A stretch of 59,855 nt of DNA. Origin: Bacilli bacterium (GTDB lineage: Bacteria; Bacillota_I; Bacilli_A; RF39; UBA660). The notes below the pieces were generated by a model. The model searched no databases. It saw only the letters and a program-made list of their open reading frames with translations, and was not told where the DNA came from. This document shows, in pieces, positions 50,901 through 59,855 of the stretch (its first letter is position 1; each line of letters opens with the position of its first letter). The stretch is taken from the NCBI GenBank assembly GCA_007117695.1, contig SKFZ01000011.1:1-59855 (forward strand). The letters run 5' to 3'. The translations under genes and the position numbers were made by a program.

Positions 50901-51426
50901 CACCTTCATCATTTTTTATTAATGGACCTATGACATTTAGAGGATTTCCCAAATAGTCTGTTGCACTAACCTCAGGAAGAACATATCTCTCATTTACTTC
51001 TACAGTTTGATTTGTGCCACCCGATATAGAAATTATTGGCATGTATGATTCAGATGCAGTATCACAATCATCTTCAGTATAATCAAAATTGTATTGACTA
51101 TAATCTTCGTTATAAGTAACTACAATACAACCTTTTAACTCTTCATTAGTTCTAGGATCGATTATTTCATCGGTATTTATAATTCCCTCTGCTTTAAAAC
51201 GGTCTATATCAAAAAAGAATATTCCCTCTTGATCAACAGGTAAAGAGTTAATATTTTCAATTGACCAACCTCTTAAGCTACTCTCTAATCTTTCTATTTG
51301 TTCATAATATAATCTTTCTTTTGTTCTTTCTATACTATAATTTATAGACAGTACCGACACAGTTGAAATTATTGCAATAACTATTATTACAGCTAGCACT
51401 TCTATTAAAGTAAATCCTTTTTTCAT
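47923..51426 (-). CDS. Giant prepilin-like protein with Ig-like repeat head
   Basis: 1167 aa; MKKGFTLIEVLAVIIVIAIISTVSVLSINY stalk; repeats ending YRID(K/R/Q)T(N/S)P. Confidence 0.9.
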   Translation of the reverse strand: MKKGFTLIEVLAVIIVIAIISTVSVLSINYSIERTKERLYYEQIERLESSLRGWSIENINSLPVDQEGIFFFDIDRFKAEGIINTDEIIDPRTNEELKGCIVVTYNEDYSQYNFDYTEDDCDTASESYMPIISISGGTNQTVEVNERYVLPEVSATDYLGNPLNVIGPLIKNDEGEIVRSIETNVLSEKSNPYDYEILYRVVDENLKLETEEIVYLKVDDTTSPTIEILESTRPSSIVHEAGHAFSIPDMNLNDNSCDEEDPSINRCDVELFDLDQVVVTTNLDLHMVGQYSLTYTVSDWYGNERSLSLNVEIEDTTPPTVPTFELRLNNSSGSMYDSSWTNENVWLGNVEANDIGVGVDRYEYTLNCDATNPTWQEYTNPITFNTTREDELCLRAIDYEGNVSEASSMRSLLIDKDIPTAPSISGASTSWTNGSRTISISGGNPGPSGVDRYQYRTRLSGDSWGSWTNYSSSITYDSEMDREIQARIIDNAGNTGSATSTRYIRIDRTNPSVSCSPTSTSWGNSNVSVSVSVSDSLSGLSSVRSRTSSNNGSSWGSWTNRAGSFTQTFSSNGTHRVNIEAIDNANNPRVVDCGPYRVDQTAPTASFSPNSQTSWNNNNVSVSISASDSGGSGYRRMRTRVSSNNGSSYGSWSSYTTSSSTSRTLSGSGEHRIQVQVEDHAGNVSTLTSGVYRIDQTNPTAPSISGGSTTWTNGNRTISISGGNAGPSGRDRYQYRTRPSGGSWGSWTNYSSSITYSSTTNIEIQARVVDNAGNTGSASSTAHVRIDKTNPNVSFSPTSSSWGNSNVVVTVTGSDSGGSGYRRMRIRTSSNDGSSYGSWSSYSTSTSVNRTLSSTGINRIQVEVEDNAGNTRTVTSGRYRIDKTSPTVSFSPSSQTSWGNSAVTVTVTGSDSGGSGYRRMRIRTSTNDGSSYGSWSSYSTSTSVNRNLSGSGTYRVQVQVEDNAGNTNTVTSGRFRIDRVTPTITYSPNSNSTWSTSHSTVLSGSPGISGTNTFRYIWASSSSPSSSSIIYNHTSGTTRTYNSAIQGTRYLWARLCDGAGNCRMTSSGGFRIDNTIPTINSVTCSYHSVSQQFRVNFSASSSSGIARYSARFDGVTRSSTTSSLLTWSIPSHSAPAGTVTIQNIQIRNNTGRETNTSRTCSITHFSN
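48484..50169 (-). repeat. Six tandem Ig-like modules of about 90-96 aa within the giant prepilin
   Basis: Modules A-B-C-A-C-C; e.g. DSGGSGYRRMRIRTSSNDGSSYGSWSSYSTSTSVNR repeated nearly identically. Confidence 0.85.
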
Positions 51427-51529
51427 CCTATTCCTCCACTATGTATTATTATATTAAATATAACATAAACACACATAAAAAGAAAGAAAAAAACAACAAA
51501 GAAATCTTTGTTGTTTTAAGGTTAAATGG

Positions 51530-51907
51530 TTAAGCAATGTACTCGGCATCGCCAAACCCAAGTAACATATACCCTATAAATGGGAACAAAAATAAAATTA
51601 TTGCAAATCCTATATCTTTGCCAAACGCTTCTGCTAATTTAACCGCAAATAAAATACTTACTATAATATTAACGAATGGTATTAATAGCAAAATTATCAT
51701 CCATAAATCAAGTTTCGCAATTTGAAACATTACAATTACATTATAAATAGGAATCAAAACTTCCCATCCGCCTCTTCCTGCTTTTTGAAATGTTTTCCAC
51801 AATCCTGCGATAGTAAGAATTAGTAGTATAAATGTAATGAATAAAAATGCACCACCAAATATGGCTAATCCATCAGATGTGTAAGTATAGTCTGTAGTTG
51901 TATACAT
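51530..51907 (-). CDS. DUF5684-like small membrane protein
   Basis: LWKTFQKAGRGGWEVLIPIYNVIVMFQIAK. Confidence 0.75.
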   Translation of the reverse strand: MYTTTDYTYTSDGLAIFGGAFLFITFILLILTIAGLWKTFQKAGRGGWEVLIPIYNVIVMFQIAKLDLWMIILLLIPFVNIIVSILFAVKLAEAFGKDIGFAIILFLFPFIGYMLLGFGDAEYIA

Positions 51908-51999
51908 AACATACTCACCCCCTATCTAGTAACAATTGTTAATACAAAGTAAACCTACTATCTACTTTATATTATAATACCACTATTTCTAGCATAAAT

Positions 52000-54369
52000 C
52001 TATTTGTCTCTTAATTTTGCATCAATATTTTTTTCTACTTCATCTATTATTTTGTTTAATAAGTCATTTGCAAATTCATCTGATAAAGTTTGGTTTTTAT
52101 CTCCAAAAACCATGTTGAACGCCACTGATTTAGTACCATCATCAAAATTATAAATATCAAAAACCGATAAACTTTTTAAATATTTATTAGCTACTTTTCT
52201 AATATGCTTTTCTATTTTAGATGCTTTAATAGAATTATCAACTACGAAAGCTACATCCTTGTTTATAGTTGGGTACTTAGAAATATCTCTACATTTAATT
52301 CCCCTAACTTTAAGTTCCATTAATTTTGATAAATCAATTTCAAAAACAAATACTTCTTCCTTGCTTAATAAAGGGTGTACCTGACCTAAATATCCAATAT
52401 GAATTTTATTAACATATATGCTTGTAGATCTATGTGGGTGATAATTATTTGGAAGTTCTTCATCAATAAACTCATATCTATCAGCAAGACCAAGTGAATT
52501 AAGAAAGTTCTCGACAATTCCTTTTGTTAAGTAAAAATCTGCTTTCAAACTAATTTGTTGCACTTCATTAGATAAATATGTGCCACTAATTAAACCCGCC
52601 ACTAATACTTTTGAATCGTAACCGTTATTCTTATAATATACATCACTAACTTCAAATATGTTTACGTTTTTAACCCCTCTTGAGAAATTATATTTATAAT
52701 TTTCAAATAAACTAGCAACTAAGTTTTGGCGGCAAACTTTTTTATCTTCACTCATTGGATTAGCTATAGTTATTTTGTCATGATAATAGCTAAACTCATT
52801 TAAATCTCTAGCAAGCGTATAATTAACTGCCTCTACTAAGCCCAAGTTAGATAAAACATCTTGCGCATCTCTAATTAATTTACCAGTTTTAGTATAACTA
52901 CCTCTTTTAACTTCAAATACAGGAAGTTTCCCTTCAAGGTTATCATAGCCATGGATTCTACCAACTTCTTCAATTAAATCTTCTTTTATTTCTATATCAA
53001 GCCTTCTTCTTGGAACATGTACTTCAAAATGTCCTTTATTTTTAACTTTGAAATTCAACCTTTCAAAAACTGCGACAACTTCTTTACTTGTGATATTCAT
53101 GCCTAAAGTTTCTTGTATATCTGATAAAGTTACTTTAATAACCTTATCATCTTTTTCTAATTCATCATGAATTAAAATACCTTTATTAACTTTACCTGAA
53201 GCATATTTTTCAAGTAAGTGACATGCTCTTTTAAGCGCAAATAAAGTAATATTTGGATCAATGCCTTTTTCAAACCTGCTTGATGCTTCGCTTCTTAAAA
53301 CTTTTTTAGAAGTTAACCTAACATTAGTTTTATTAAACTGAGCCGCCTCTATTAAAATATTTTTAGTATTATTAGAAACCTCAGTATCAAGACTTCCCAT
53401 GACTCCTGCTAAAGCGATTGGAGTTTTAGAATCTGTTACTAAAACATCATTAGAATCAACATCTCTAACTACATCATCCAAAGTAGTTATACTTTTAAAG
53501 TCGTCTCCCATAGTAATTAGGATTTTACTATTTAATTTATCTGCGTCGAAAAAATGAAGCGGCTGACCAGTCTCAAGCATTACATAATTACTAATATCTA
53601 CAACATTATTAATCGGTCTAATTCCACTTGCAATCAATCTTGATTTTATAAATTGAGGTGAGTCCTTAATTTCAACATCACTAACTAATTTTGCTAAATA
53701 AGCCATACATTTATTTGTTTCTACTTTTAAACTAAATTTGTCAGATACTTTATCATTTATTTCATTAAAACTAATATCTGGCATATTAACTTTTCTACCA
53801 TATATTGCTGAAACTTCGTAAGCCATTCCTATTATGCTCATTAAATCTCCACGATCTGCTGTTAAATCAAAATCAATAATATAATCATCGAAATGCAAAT
53901 ATTCATTTGGATCCTCACCCGCAGCAGCGGAATCTTCTAATTCGTGAATTCCATCAATATCACTTTGCTTTAAAAGTGACTTATCTATACCTAACTCAAG
54001 AAGTGAGCATATCATACCGTTAGACTCAACACCTAAAATTTTTGTCTTTTTAATTTTAAAATCTCCCGGAAGAACTGCGCCTTCTTTGGCAACTACAACT
54101 TTTAACCCTTTTCTAACATTGGGTGCACCACAAATTATTGTTAAAACTTCATCTTTAACATCAACAGTACAAATACTTAATTTGTCACTTTGCTCATGTT
54201 TTTTACATTCTAAAACTTCACCAACAACTAAATTTTTAGAACTTGCTAATCTCTTAATAGATTCATATTCGTTCCCTACATTAAGCATCTTATCAGCTAA
54301 TTCATATACATCTATATCGCTTAAATCTATATAATCGTTTAAAAAATTTCTACTAAGCTTCATCTTCAA
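52000..54369 (-). CDS. pheT: Phenylalanyl-tRNA synthetase beta subunit
   Basis: 789 aa; tRNA-binding domain, B3/B4, FDX-ACB. Confidence 0.98.
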   Translation of the reverse strand: MKMKLSRNFLNDYIDLSDIDVYELADKMLNVGNEYESIKRLASSKNLVVGEVLECKKHEQSDKLSICTVDVKDEVLTIICGAPNVRKGLKVVVAKEGAVLPGDFKIKKTKILGVESNGMICSLLELGIDKSLLKQSDIDGIHELEDSAAAGEDPNEYLHFDDYIIDFDLTADRGDLMSIIGMAYEVSAIYGRKVNMPDISFNEINDKVSDKFSLKVETNKCMAYLAKLVSDVEIKDSPQFIKSRLIASGIRPINNVVDISNYVMLETGQPLHFFDADKLNSKILITMGDDFKSITTLDDVVRDVDSNDVLVTDSKTPIALAGVMGSLDTEVSNNTKNILIEAAQFNKTNVRLTSKKVLRSEASSRFEKGIDPNITLFALKRACHLLEKYASGKVNKGILIHDELEKDDKVIKVTLSDIQETLGMNITSKEVVAVFERLNFKVKNKGHFEVHVPRRRLDIEIKEDLIEEVGRIHGYDNLEGKLPVFEVKRGSYTKTGKLIRDAQDVLSNLGLVEAVNYTLARDLNEFSYYHDKITIANPMSEDKKVCRQNLVASLFENYKYNFSRGVKNVNIFEVSDVYYKNNGYDSKVLVAGLISGTYLSNEVQQISLKADFYLTKGIVENFLNSLGLADRYEFIDEELPNNYHPHRSTSIYVNKIHIGYLGQVHPLLSKEEVFVFEIDLSKLMELKVRGIKCRDISKYPTINKDVAFVVDNSIKASKIEKHIRKVANKYLKSLSVFDIYNFDDGTKSVAFNMVFGDKNQTLSDEFANDLLNKIIDEVEKNIDAKLRDK

Positions 54370-55402
54370 GTCCTCCCTTTCTGTTAAATTGATTTAAAAA
54401 TCTAAGATCATTAGTATAAAAATCTCTAATATCAGATATCCCATATTTAAGCATTGCTACTCTTTCAATTCCTAAACCAAAAGCAAAGCCTTTATAAACC
54501 TCAGGGTCATATCCACTCATTTTCAAAACATTAGGATGGACCATACCTGAACCTAAAATTTCGATAAATCCTGTATTTGAACAAAAAGAACAACCTTTTC
54601 CCTTACACTTAAAACATGAGATATCAACTTCAATACTTGGTTCTGTAAAAGGAAAGTAACTTGGCCTAAACCTAACTTTTACATCTTTTCCAAATATTTT
54701 TTTAGCAAACTCCTCTAAAGTTCCTTTTAAGTGAGCTAAAGAAATGTTTTTTCCAATTACTAACCCTTCAATTTGCATAAATTGATGTGAATGGGTTGGG
54801 TCGTCATCATCTCTTCTATATGTTTTTCCAGGCGAAATAATTCTTATTTCTCCTTCACTCTTTTCCATTGTCCTAACTTGGACTGGTGATGTTTGAGTTC
54901 TTAATAAGACTTCATCATTTACATAAAAAGTGTCTTGAGCATCTCTTGCAGGATGATTTTTTGGTAAATTTAACTTCTCAAAATTATATAAATCAAACTC
55001 AACTTCAGGACCTTCAACAACATCATATCCCATAGATACAAAAATTTCTTCAATCTCTCTTCTTACTTTAGTAAGAGGGTGAACAAAGCCTAATGGCAAT
55101 TTAGTACTTGGCAAAGAAGTATCTATTTTCTCATCTAGCAACCTTTTTTCTAACTCTTTTGATTCTAGTTTTTCAAGTAAATCCTCAATTTTTTTAGAAA
55201 CTTCTTTTTTTGTTTCATTTAAACTTTTACCAAAATCTTTTTTTTCATCATTAGATAAATCTTTAATTAATGGACTAAGTTTTTGAATCTCCCCTTTTTT
55301 ACCTAAATATTTTACTCTAAGTTCATTTAAATCTTTAATATTATCAATGCTTTTGATTTCTTCGTTAAACATTTGTTTAATTTCTACTACCTTTTCTTTC
55401 AT
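54353..55402 (-). CDS. pheS: Phenylalanyl-tRNA synthetase alpha subunit
   Basis: 349 aa; HPLTKVRREIEEIFVSMGYDVVEGPEVE...FAFGLGIERVAMLKYGI. Confidence 0.98.
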   Translation of the reverse strand: MKEKVVEIKQMFNEEIKSIDNIKDLNELRVKYLGKKGEIQKLSPLIKDLSNDEKKDFGKSLNETKKEVSKKIEDLLEKLESKELEKRLLDEKIDTSLPSTKLPLGFVHPLTKVRREIEEIFVSMGYDVVEGPEVEFDLYNFEKLNLPKNHPARDAQDTFYVNDEVLLRTQTSPVQVRTMEKSEGEIRIISPGKTYRRDDDDPTHSHQFMQIEGLVIGKNISLAHLKGTLEEFAKKIFGKDVKVRFRPSYFPFTEPSIEVDISCFKCKGKGCSFCSNTGFIEILGSGMVHPNVLKMSGYDPEVYKGFAFGLGIERVAMLKYGISDIRDFYTNDLRFLNQFNRKGGLEDEA

Positions 55403-55423
55403 AATATTTCCTCCTTATTATAG

Positions 55424-55650
55424 TATAAAAAAATCACATCCTAACAATAAGGACGTGATTACGTGGTACCACCTTAATTCGCAGTATAAACTGCCTCAAA
55501 CACTATATCGCGTGACCGGACATTATTAATGTCTGCTAGAAGATGAATTCATAAATGGTTACTATTAGTTTGCACCACCACTAACTCGCTTAAAGTAACT
55601 TTTTTACTACTACTTCTTCATCAATGCATTAATTGATTGATTAAATTATA
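55424..55650 (-). ncRNA. T-box leader (phenylalanine)
   Basis: Minus strand AAGGTGGTACCACG... then terminator ATCACGTCCTTATTGTTAGGATGTGATTTTTTT; putative TTC specifier in ATGAATTCATC. Confidence 0.93.
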
Positions 55651-55680
55651 ACACATGTTAATATTGCTTTCAACATTATG

Positions 55681-57300
55681 TTATGTTTGTTCTTTTATAT
55701 CTCTTTTATTATATGTAATGAAACCAATAACTATTAAAATAATTGCGATTAAAATCATTACTAAAAGTGGGATAACTTTAATTTCGCCTACCGGATAGTT
55801 TGGAATGTTTCCAAAAGGAGTAGTTTTAATAATTATTTCTGAAATATTTAATAAATCTCCTAAGTAACTTACGAAAAAGGAGTATGCTATATATAGCCAA
55901 ACTATAGGTGTTGCTTTTTCATAAATTCCGTTTAAAAATATAGCAAGTCCTATCATTATTAACATTGCTGGATAATATACTACAATCGATTTAAGCATTG
56001 TAAAAAGTGATATCGGATCATCCATAACTTGACTTGATGCAAAGTAAAGGCCATATGCTGATAAAATTAACATTAAAAATCCCAAAACTAATGAAATTAT
56101 TAAATTGGTAAGTAATAATTCGTTTTTCGATACACTTTTAGAAAGGATATTTTCAATTCTTTTCTTTTTCTCTTCACTCCTTATTTTCAGTGCGAAAATA
56201 ACTGCTGGAATTGTCCCTATAATTGCCATAACAAGCATTATCACTGTCATAAATTGTTCGCTTAACGAAAAGTTAGAGTTTGCTTCAATTAATTGTTGGA
56301 TCATTTCATTACTTAAAATAAATTGTTCCAAATCTCCAAATATAGATCCATATGTAACCCCTAATAAAAACATTGTAATAAACCACGCGATTATACTAGT
56401 TCTTTGAAGTCTCAAATATAAACCTAGTGGCGTTTTCAAAAACTTTGAGGCACTATTTCGACCAGGCTTTGAGGCTATAAAACCGGAACCTAGATCACGA
56501 ATAGAATTTAAATATAAAGCTAGCCCAAATAATAAAACTGACCAAACAAACATTATTAATATAGGCCACCAATTATTAATCACATATGGATATGTTCGCA
56601 ATATTAAGCCAAGTGGTGATATTAATGAAAGCATTTCACTACTAACATCACCTACTGCTCTTATAAGGTATGCTAACATTAAGAAAGCAAAAGAGTAAAA
56701 AATAGTACTACGACTATTTTCCGCTAATTGAGCAAAAACTAATGTCAAAGATGAAAAAAACATTCCTGTAACTGCTAGTGTTGCTGCATACACTAGTGAA
56801 CCTTCTAATGTAATATTTTCTATACCTGTTAAATACATGAAAATAGTCATTAATAAAAAGAGTAAGATAAAAGAGGTACTCATCACCTTGTTTATTGCAA
56901 GACCTACTGATAGTCTTCCAACAGGAAGTGATCTAATCATCTCAATTAATCCTTCTTCTTCATCGGCTCTTGTATTTTTGTTTACAATCAAAATAGCCAT
57001 TATACTTACCGCAATCGCAGTAAACAAAAGCATTTGGTGTGACATTTGAGCACCAACATGATAATTATCAAGCCCTTCGCTAGGACCAACCATTACCGTC
57101 ATAGCAGGATTTTTCATAGTCTCAGCCATTGCAAACATTTCTTCTTGTGAACTATATAATTCAGTAAAAGCTCCAACTACCATTACATTTATCGCAATAA
57201 TAGATATTATCCAAATACTTATTGTTATCCAATTTCTTTTTACAATTAATTTTATTAAATCAAATGTTCTTTTGTACAAATTCATATCCATCTTAATCAA
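55681..57300 (-). CDS. ABC-2 type exporter permease
   Basis: 539 aa, about 12 TM; overlaps ATPase gene. Confidence 0.88.
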   Translation of the reverse strand: MIKMDMNLYKRTFDLIKLIVKRNWITISIWIISIIAINVMVVGAFTELYSSQEEMFAMAETMKNPAMTVMVGPSEGLDNYHVGAQMSHQMLLFTAIAVSIMAILIVNKNTRADEEEGLIEMIRSLPVGRLSVGLAINKVMSTSFILLFLLMTIFMYLTGIENITLEGSLVYAATLAVTGMFFSSLTLVFAQLAENSRSTIFYSFAFLMLAYLIRAVGDVSSEMLSLISPLGLILRTYPYVINNWWPILIMFVWSVLLFGLALYLNSIRDLGSGFIASKPGRNSASKFLKTPLGLYLRLQRTSIIAWFITMFLLGVTYGSIFGDLEQFILSNEMIQQLIEANSNFSLSEQFMTVIMLVMAIIGTIPAVIFALKIRSEEKKKRIENILSKSVSKNELLLTNLIISLVLGFLMLILSAYGLYFASSQVMDDPISLFTMLKSIVVYYPAMLIMIGLAIFLNGIYEKATPIVWLYIAYSFFVSYLGDLLNISEIIIKTTPFGNIPNYPVGEIKVIPLLVMILIAIILIVIGFITYNKRDIKEQT

Positions 57301-58183
57301 CCTCTACGTTTTCATAATGACGCATGAATAATTCTTCTAATGTTGGCGGATAACTTTCTATTTTAACAACTTCAAAATCGCTTATCTTTTTTATAATATC
57401 TGGCAGCATGCTATTATCTACTTGGAATGAATATCCACTCTCTTTTTTAGCAAAAGAATGTATTCCACTTAATTTTTCAATACCTTTAATTTCTTTTTTA
57501 GTTTCAGCATAAATATTTGTCCTAGTTAAATGCTTCATTTCTTTTAAAATTCCACTTTCAATTATTTTCCCATTTTTTATAATGCTTACTTTATCACAAA
57601 GTTTTTCTACCTCGACTAAAATATGACTAGATAGCAAAACGCTTTTGCCCTCTTTTTTTACTTCAGCAATACATTTATGAAACTCTTGTTCCATTAATGG
57701 ATCTAGACCACTTGTCGGTTCATCTAATATGAATAAATCTGCATCAGATGCGAAGGCTGCTATTAATGCAACTTTTTGTCTATTACCTTTTGAATATGTT
57801 CTACACTTTTTAGATGTGTCCAAATTAAATCTTTTTATTAACTCATCTCTTTTTTGTTTGTTAACTTCTCCTCTAAGCGAGGTAAATAAATCGATAACCT
57901 CACCACCAGTTAAGTTAGGCCATAAGTTTACTTCTCCTGGAACATATGCAACCTTTTTGTGTATTTCAACAGCATCGCTCCATGCATCCATTTTAAAAAC
58001 TTTTGTATCTCCTTCATCAGCTTTTAAAATACCTAAAATAACTCTAATTGCTGTTGTTTTTCCGGCACCATTAGGTCCGATAAAACCATAAACTTCTCCT
58101 TTTTTTATCTCAAGATCAATCTTATCTAATGCTTTTAATTTACCAAATTTTTTTGTAACACCTTTTACTTCCAAAACTTTCAT
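57293..58183 (-). CDS. ABC transporter ATP-binding protein
   Basis: GPNGAGKTTAIRVILG...YSKGNRQKVALIAAFASDADLFILDEPTSGLDPLM. Confidence 0.96.
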   Translation of the reverse strand: MKVLEVKGVTKKFGKLKALDKIDLEIKKGEVYGFIGPNGAGKTTAIRVILGILKADEGDTKVFKMDAWSDAVEIHKKVAYVPGEVNLWPNLTGGEVIDLFTSLRGEVNKQKRDELIKRFNLDTSKKCRTYSKGNRQKVALIAAFASDADLFILDEPTSGLDPLMEQEFHKCIAEVKKEGKSVLLSSHILVEVEKLCDKVSIIKNGKIIESGILKEMKHLTRTNIYAETKKEIKGIEKLSGIHSFAKKESGYSFQVDNSMLPDIIKKISDFEVVKIESYPPTLEELFMRHYENVEVD

Positions 58184-58206
58184 AGTTCACCTCTGATCAT
58201 ATTATA

Positions 58207-58245
58207 TCAAAAAAAAAGAAATGTTTTATAACATTTCTTTAATTT
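58207..58245 (-). terminator. Terminator after pgi
   Basis: Minus strand AAAGAAATGTTATAAAACATTTCTTTTTTTTT. Confidence 0.8.
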
Positions 58246-59374
58246 CTTTTTTGTATGCTTCGACTCCTGGTTGATTAAATGGGTTTACTCCCTGAATATA
58301 TGAACTATAGTAGCAAGACAACATAAAAAACTGCATTAAATAACCCATATGGTACTCATCAATTTTATCTATTTCAATCAAATTAGAACTTATATCTCCT
58401 GAAAAATGAGCTTTTAAAGTCGCATCACAAGCAATGCTGTTTAATGAACTTACGCTTTTATTCATAGATGTAATGTCATTTTTACTTTTTACAACCTTAA
58501 ACACAGTTTGAAAAAGTATAGGACTTCCTTCTTGGATAAATTGACCTAATGAATGAAGGTCTCTTGTGTTTAATATTGTCATAGGAAGAATACCATTTTT
58601 ATTTTTTCCTAATGTTTCTCCATAAAGTTGAGAAATCCATTTTAAAAATATGTATAGCTTTGGTTCGTAGCAAACGTATGCCTCAACTGGTTTTTGAACT
58701 TTAAAAAATTCATCTCTAACTTGAGCATATTTAATGATGTCATCTTTATTAGAAATAGCATCCATAGCCCCTCTTTTTAGTTCCATAACATTAATCCCCG
58801 CATAAATAAGAGGAAATAATCCTACTGGTGTAAAAACAGAAAATCTACCTCCTATAGTTTTAGGTATTTCTAAAAACTCACATTCATTTTCTTTCGCCAA
58901 AGTATGAAGAGGACTTCCAGCATCAGAGGTGATAATAATTTTGTTTTTATTAACATAATTTTTCAAAACATTAAAAGCAGTTGAAACTTCTAGTGTAGTT
59001 CCTGATTTGCTAATAACATTTAAATAAACATTCTTATCTTTTAACTCTTCTATTAAATCATGCAAATAATCACTTGATAAACTATTTCCTGCATAGTAAA
59101 CACCTTTATCATCAAAGTAGCCACTTAAAGCGTCAATTAAGGCCTTAGAACCTAAGTAAGACCCACCTATTCCAACAACTACTAAAACGCCATTATCATC
59201 CTTGATTTTTTTCGCTAGATTACTCATTTTAGAAATTAATCTTTCTTCAAACAATTCATCTAAATCATAAAATGAATGCGCATCTTTTATCCTTATCAAA
59301 TAATCATTATAGTCCTCATAGCATATTTTTTTAACATTTATGTTAGTATATTTTTCAAATTCAAAATTAATCAT
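58226..59374 (-). CDS. pgi: Glucose-6-phosphate isomerase
   Basis: VVVGIGGSYLGSKALIDAL...NVISKSGTTLEVSTAF...GGRFSVFTPVGLFPL; start at MINFEF, ATGA overlap with upstream gene. Confidence 0.96.
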   Translation of the reverse strand: MINFEFEKYTNINVKKICYEDYNDYLIRIKDAHSFYDLDELFEERLISKMSNLAKKIKDDNGVLVVVGIGGSYLGSKALIDALSGYFDDKGVYYAGNSLSSDYLHDLIEELKDKNVYLNVISKSGTTLEVSTAFNVLKNYVNKNKIIITSDAGSPLHTLAKENECEFLEIPKTIGGRFSVFTPVGLFPLIYAGINVMELKRGAMDAISNKDDIIKYAQVRDEFFKVQKPVEAYVCYEPKLYIFLKWISQLYGETLGKNKNGILPMTILNTRDLHSLGQFIQEGSPILFQTVFKVVKSKNDITSMNKSVSSLNSIACDATLKAHFSGDISSNLIEIDKIDEYHMGYLMQFFMLSCYYSSYIQGVNPFNQPGVEAYKKEIKEML

Positions 59375-59855
59375 AAATCCTCCTTGATTATGCAAGTCAC
59401 TTTATGTTTTTTGTTATCATCTATTAACTTTATTTTGTTATCTAAAACAAATTTAGAATCCCCTTCAATAATTACTTTTCCTTTTTCTAATTCTTTAGGG
59501 TTTTTTATTAAAATCTCATATTTTGTATTTAAGTGATTGTAAGTCACGCTATACTCTTTCATATCTTTAGAGATGTTAGGGTTTATTACTAAGTAATCAC
59601 CCTCTTTTTTTATACCTAAAATGTTTTCTAATAAAACTTTATAAGCCCAGCTAGCAGAACCTGTATACCAAGTCCAACCACCTCGTCCTTCATGGCCTTT
59701 GTTAGAATATACATCAGCGGCAATAACATAAGGCTCTGTTTTATATTTTTCAACTAAGACATCTTCACTAGATTTATTAATAGGATTAATTAACCTAAAT
59801 AAATTAAATGCATTTAAGCTTTCATCAGTTTTAGTTAATGCCTGAATATACCAAA
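59371..59855 (-). CDS. GH94-family (cellobiose/oligosaccharide phosphorylase-like) C-terminal part, runs off window end
   Basis: Frame is open to 59855: ...KTEPYVIAADVYSNKGHEGRGGWTWYTGSAGWAYKVLLENILGI... Confidence 0.85.
   Translation of the reverse strand, partial: WYIQALTKTDESLNAFNLFRLINPINKSSEDVLVEKYKTEPYVIAADVYSNKGHEGRGGWTWYTGSASWAYKVLLENILGIKKEGDYLVINPNISKDMKEYSVTYNHLNTKYEILIKNPKELEKGKVIIEGDSKFVLDNKIKLIDDNKKHKVTCIIKEDL

Noticed and set aside
1-59855. Reassigned stop codon (UGA as Trp) as in Mollicutes
   Set aside because: UGA serves as stop in tight ATGA overlaps (cdd/era at 44000-44003, GH94/pgi at 59371-59374), and full-length conserved proteins read through with the standard code.

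Overview
Window from a low-GC, anaerobe-like Bacillota/Bacilli-type genome (pyruvate:ferredoxin oxidoreductase, MurT/GatD-like pair, Gly and Phe T-box operons, Bacillus-like gene orders). Almost everything is on the minus strand. Only a divergent MurT/GatD-like pair (45964-47905) is on the plus strand. The core content is EF-G (partial), S7, S12, RpoC, RpoB, L7/L12, L10, L1, L11, NusG, SecE, GatCAB, NifJ, the rimM-trmD-rplS-lepB-rbgA cluster, mrnC-rlmB-sigma factor, ybeY-dgkA-cdd-era-recO-glyQS, pheST, an ABC-2 exporter, pgi and a partial GH94-like phosphorylase. The most unusual aspect is a set of at least seven type IV prepilin-like genes (MKKGFTLVELLAVI...) scattered one by one or in tandem among housekeeping operons. 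They share the N-terminal stalk but carry different heads: short heads, a LamG/CBM-like head, an FGE/C-type-lectin-like head, and a 1167-aa Ig-like repeat head. No pilus assembly gene is visible here. Other points worth a second look: a GatD-like protein lacking the canonical nucleophile Cys and His, S12 with Ile at the streptomycin-associated P90 position, RpoB with non-canonical residues in the rifampicin pocket (H526S/S531T equivalents), an acidic tail on L11, an alpha-CTD-like tail on RpoB, a degenerate GGDEF receptor, and a 30-bp hairpin repeated exactly twice. No mobile elements, CRISPR arrays, rRNA or tRNA genes were recognised by eye. All calls are from reading the sequence and ORF track; no database search was run.
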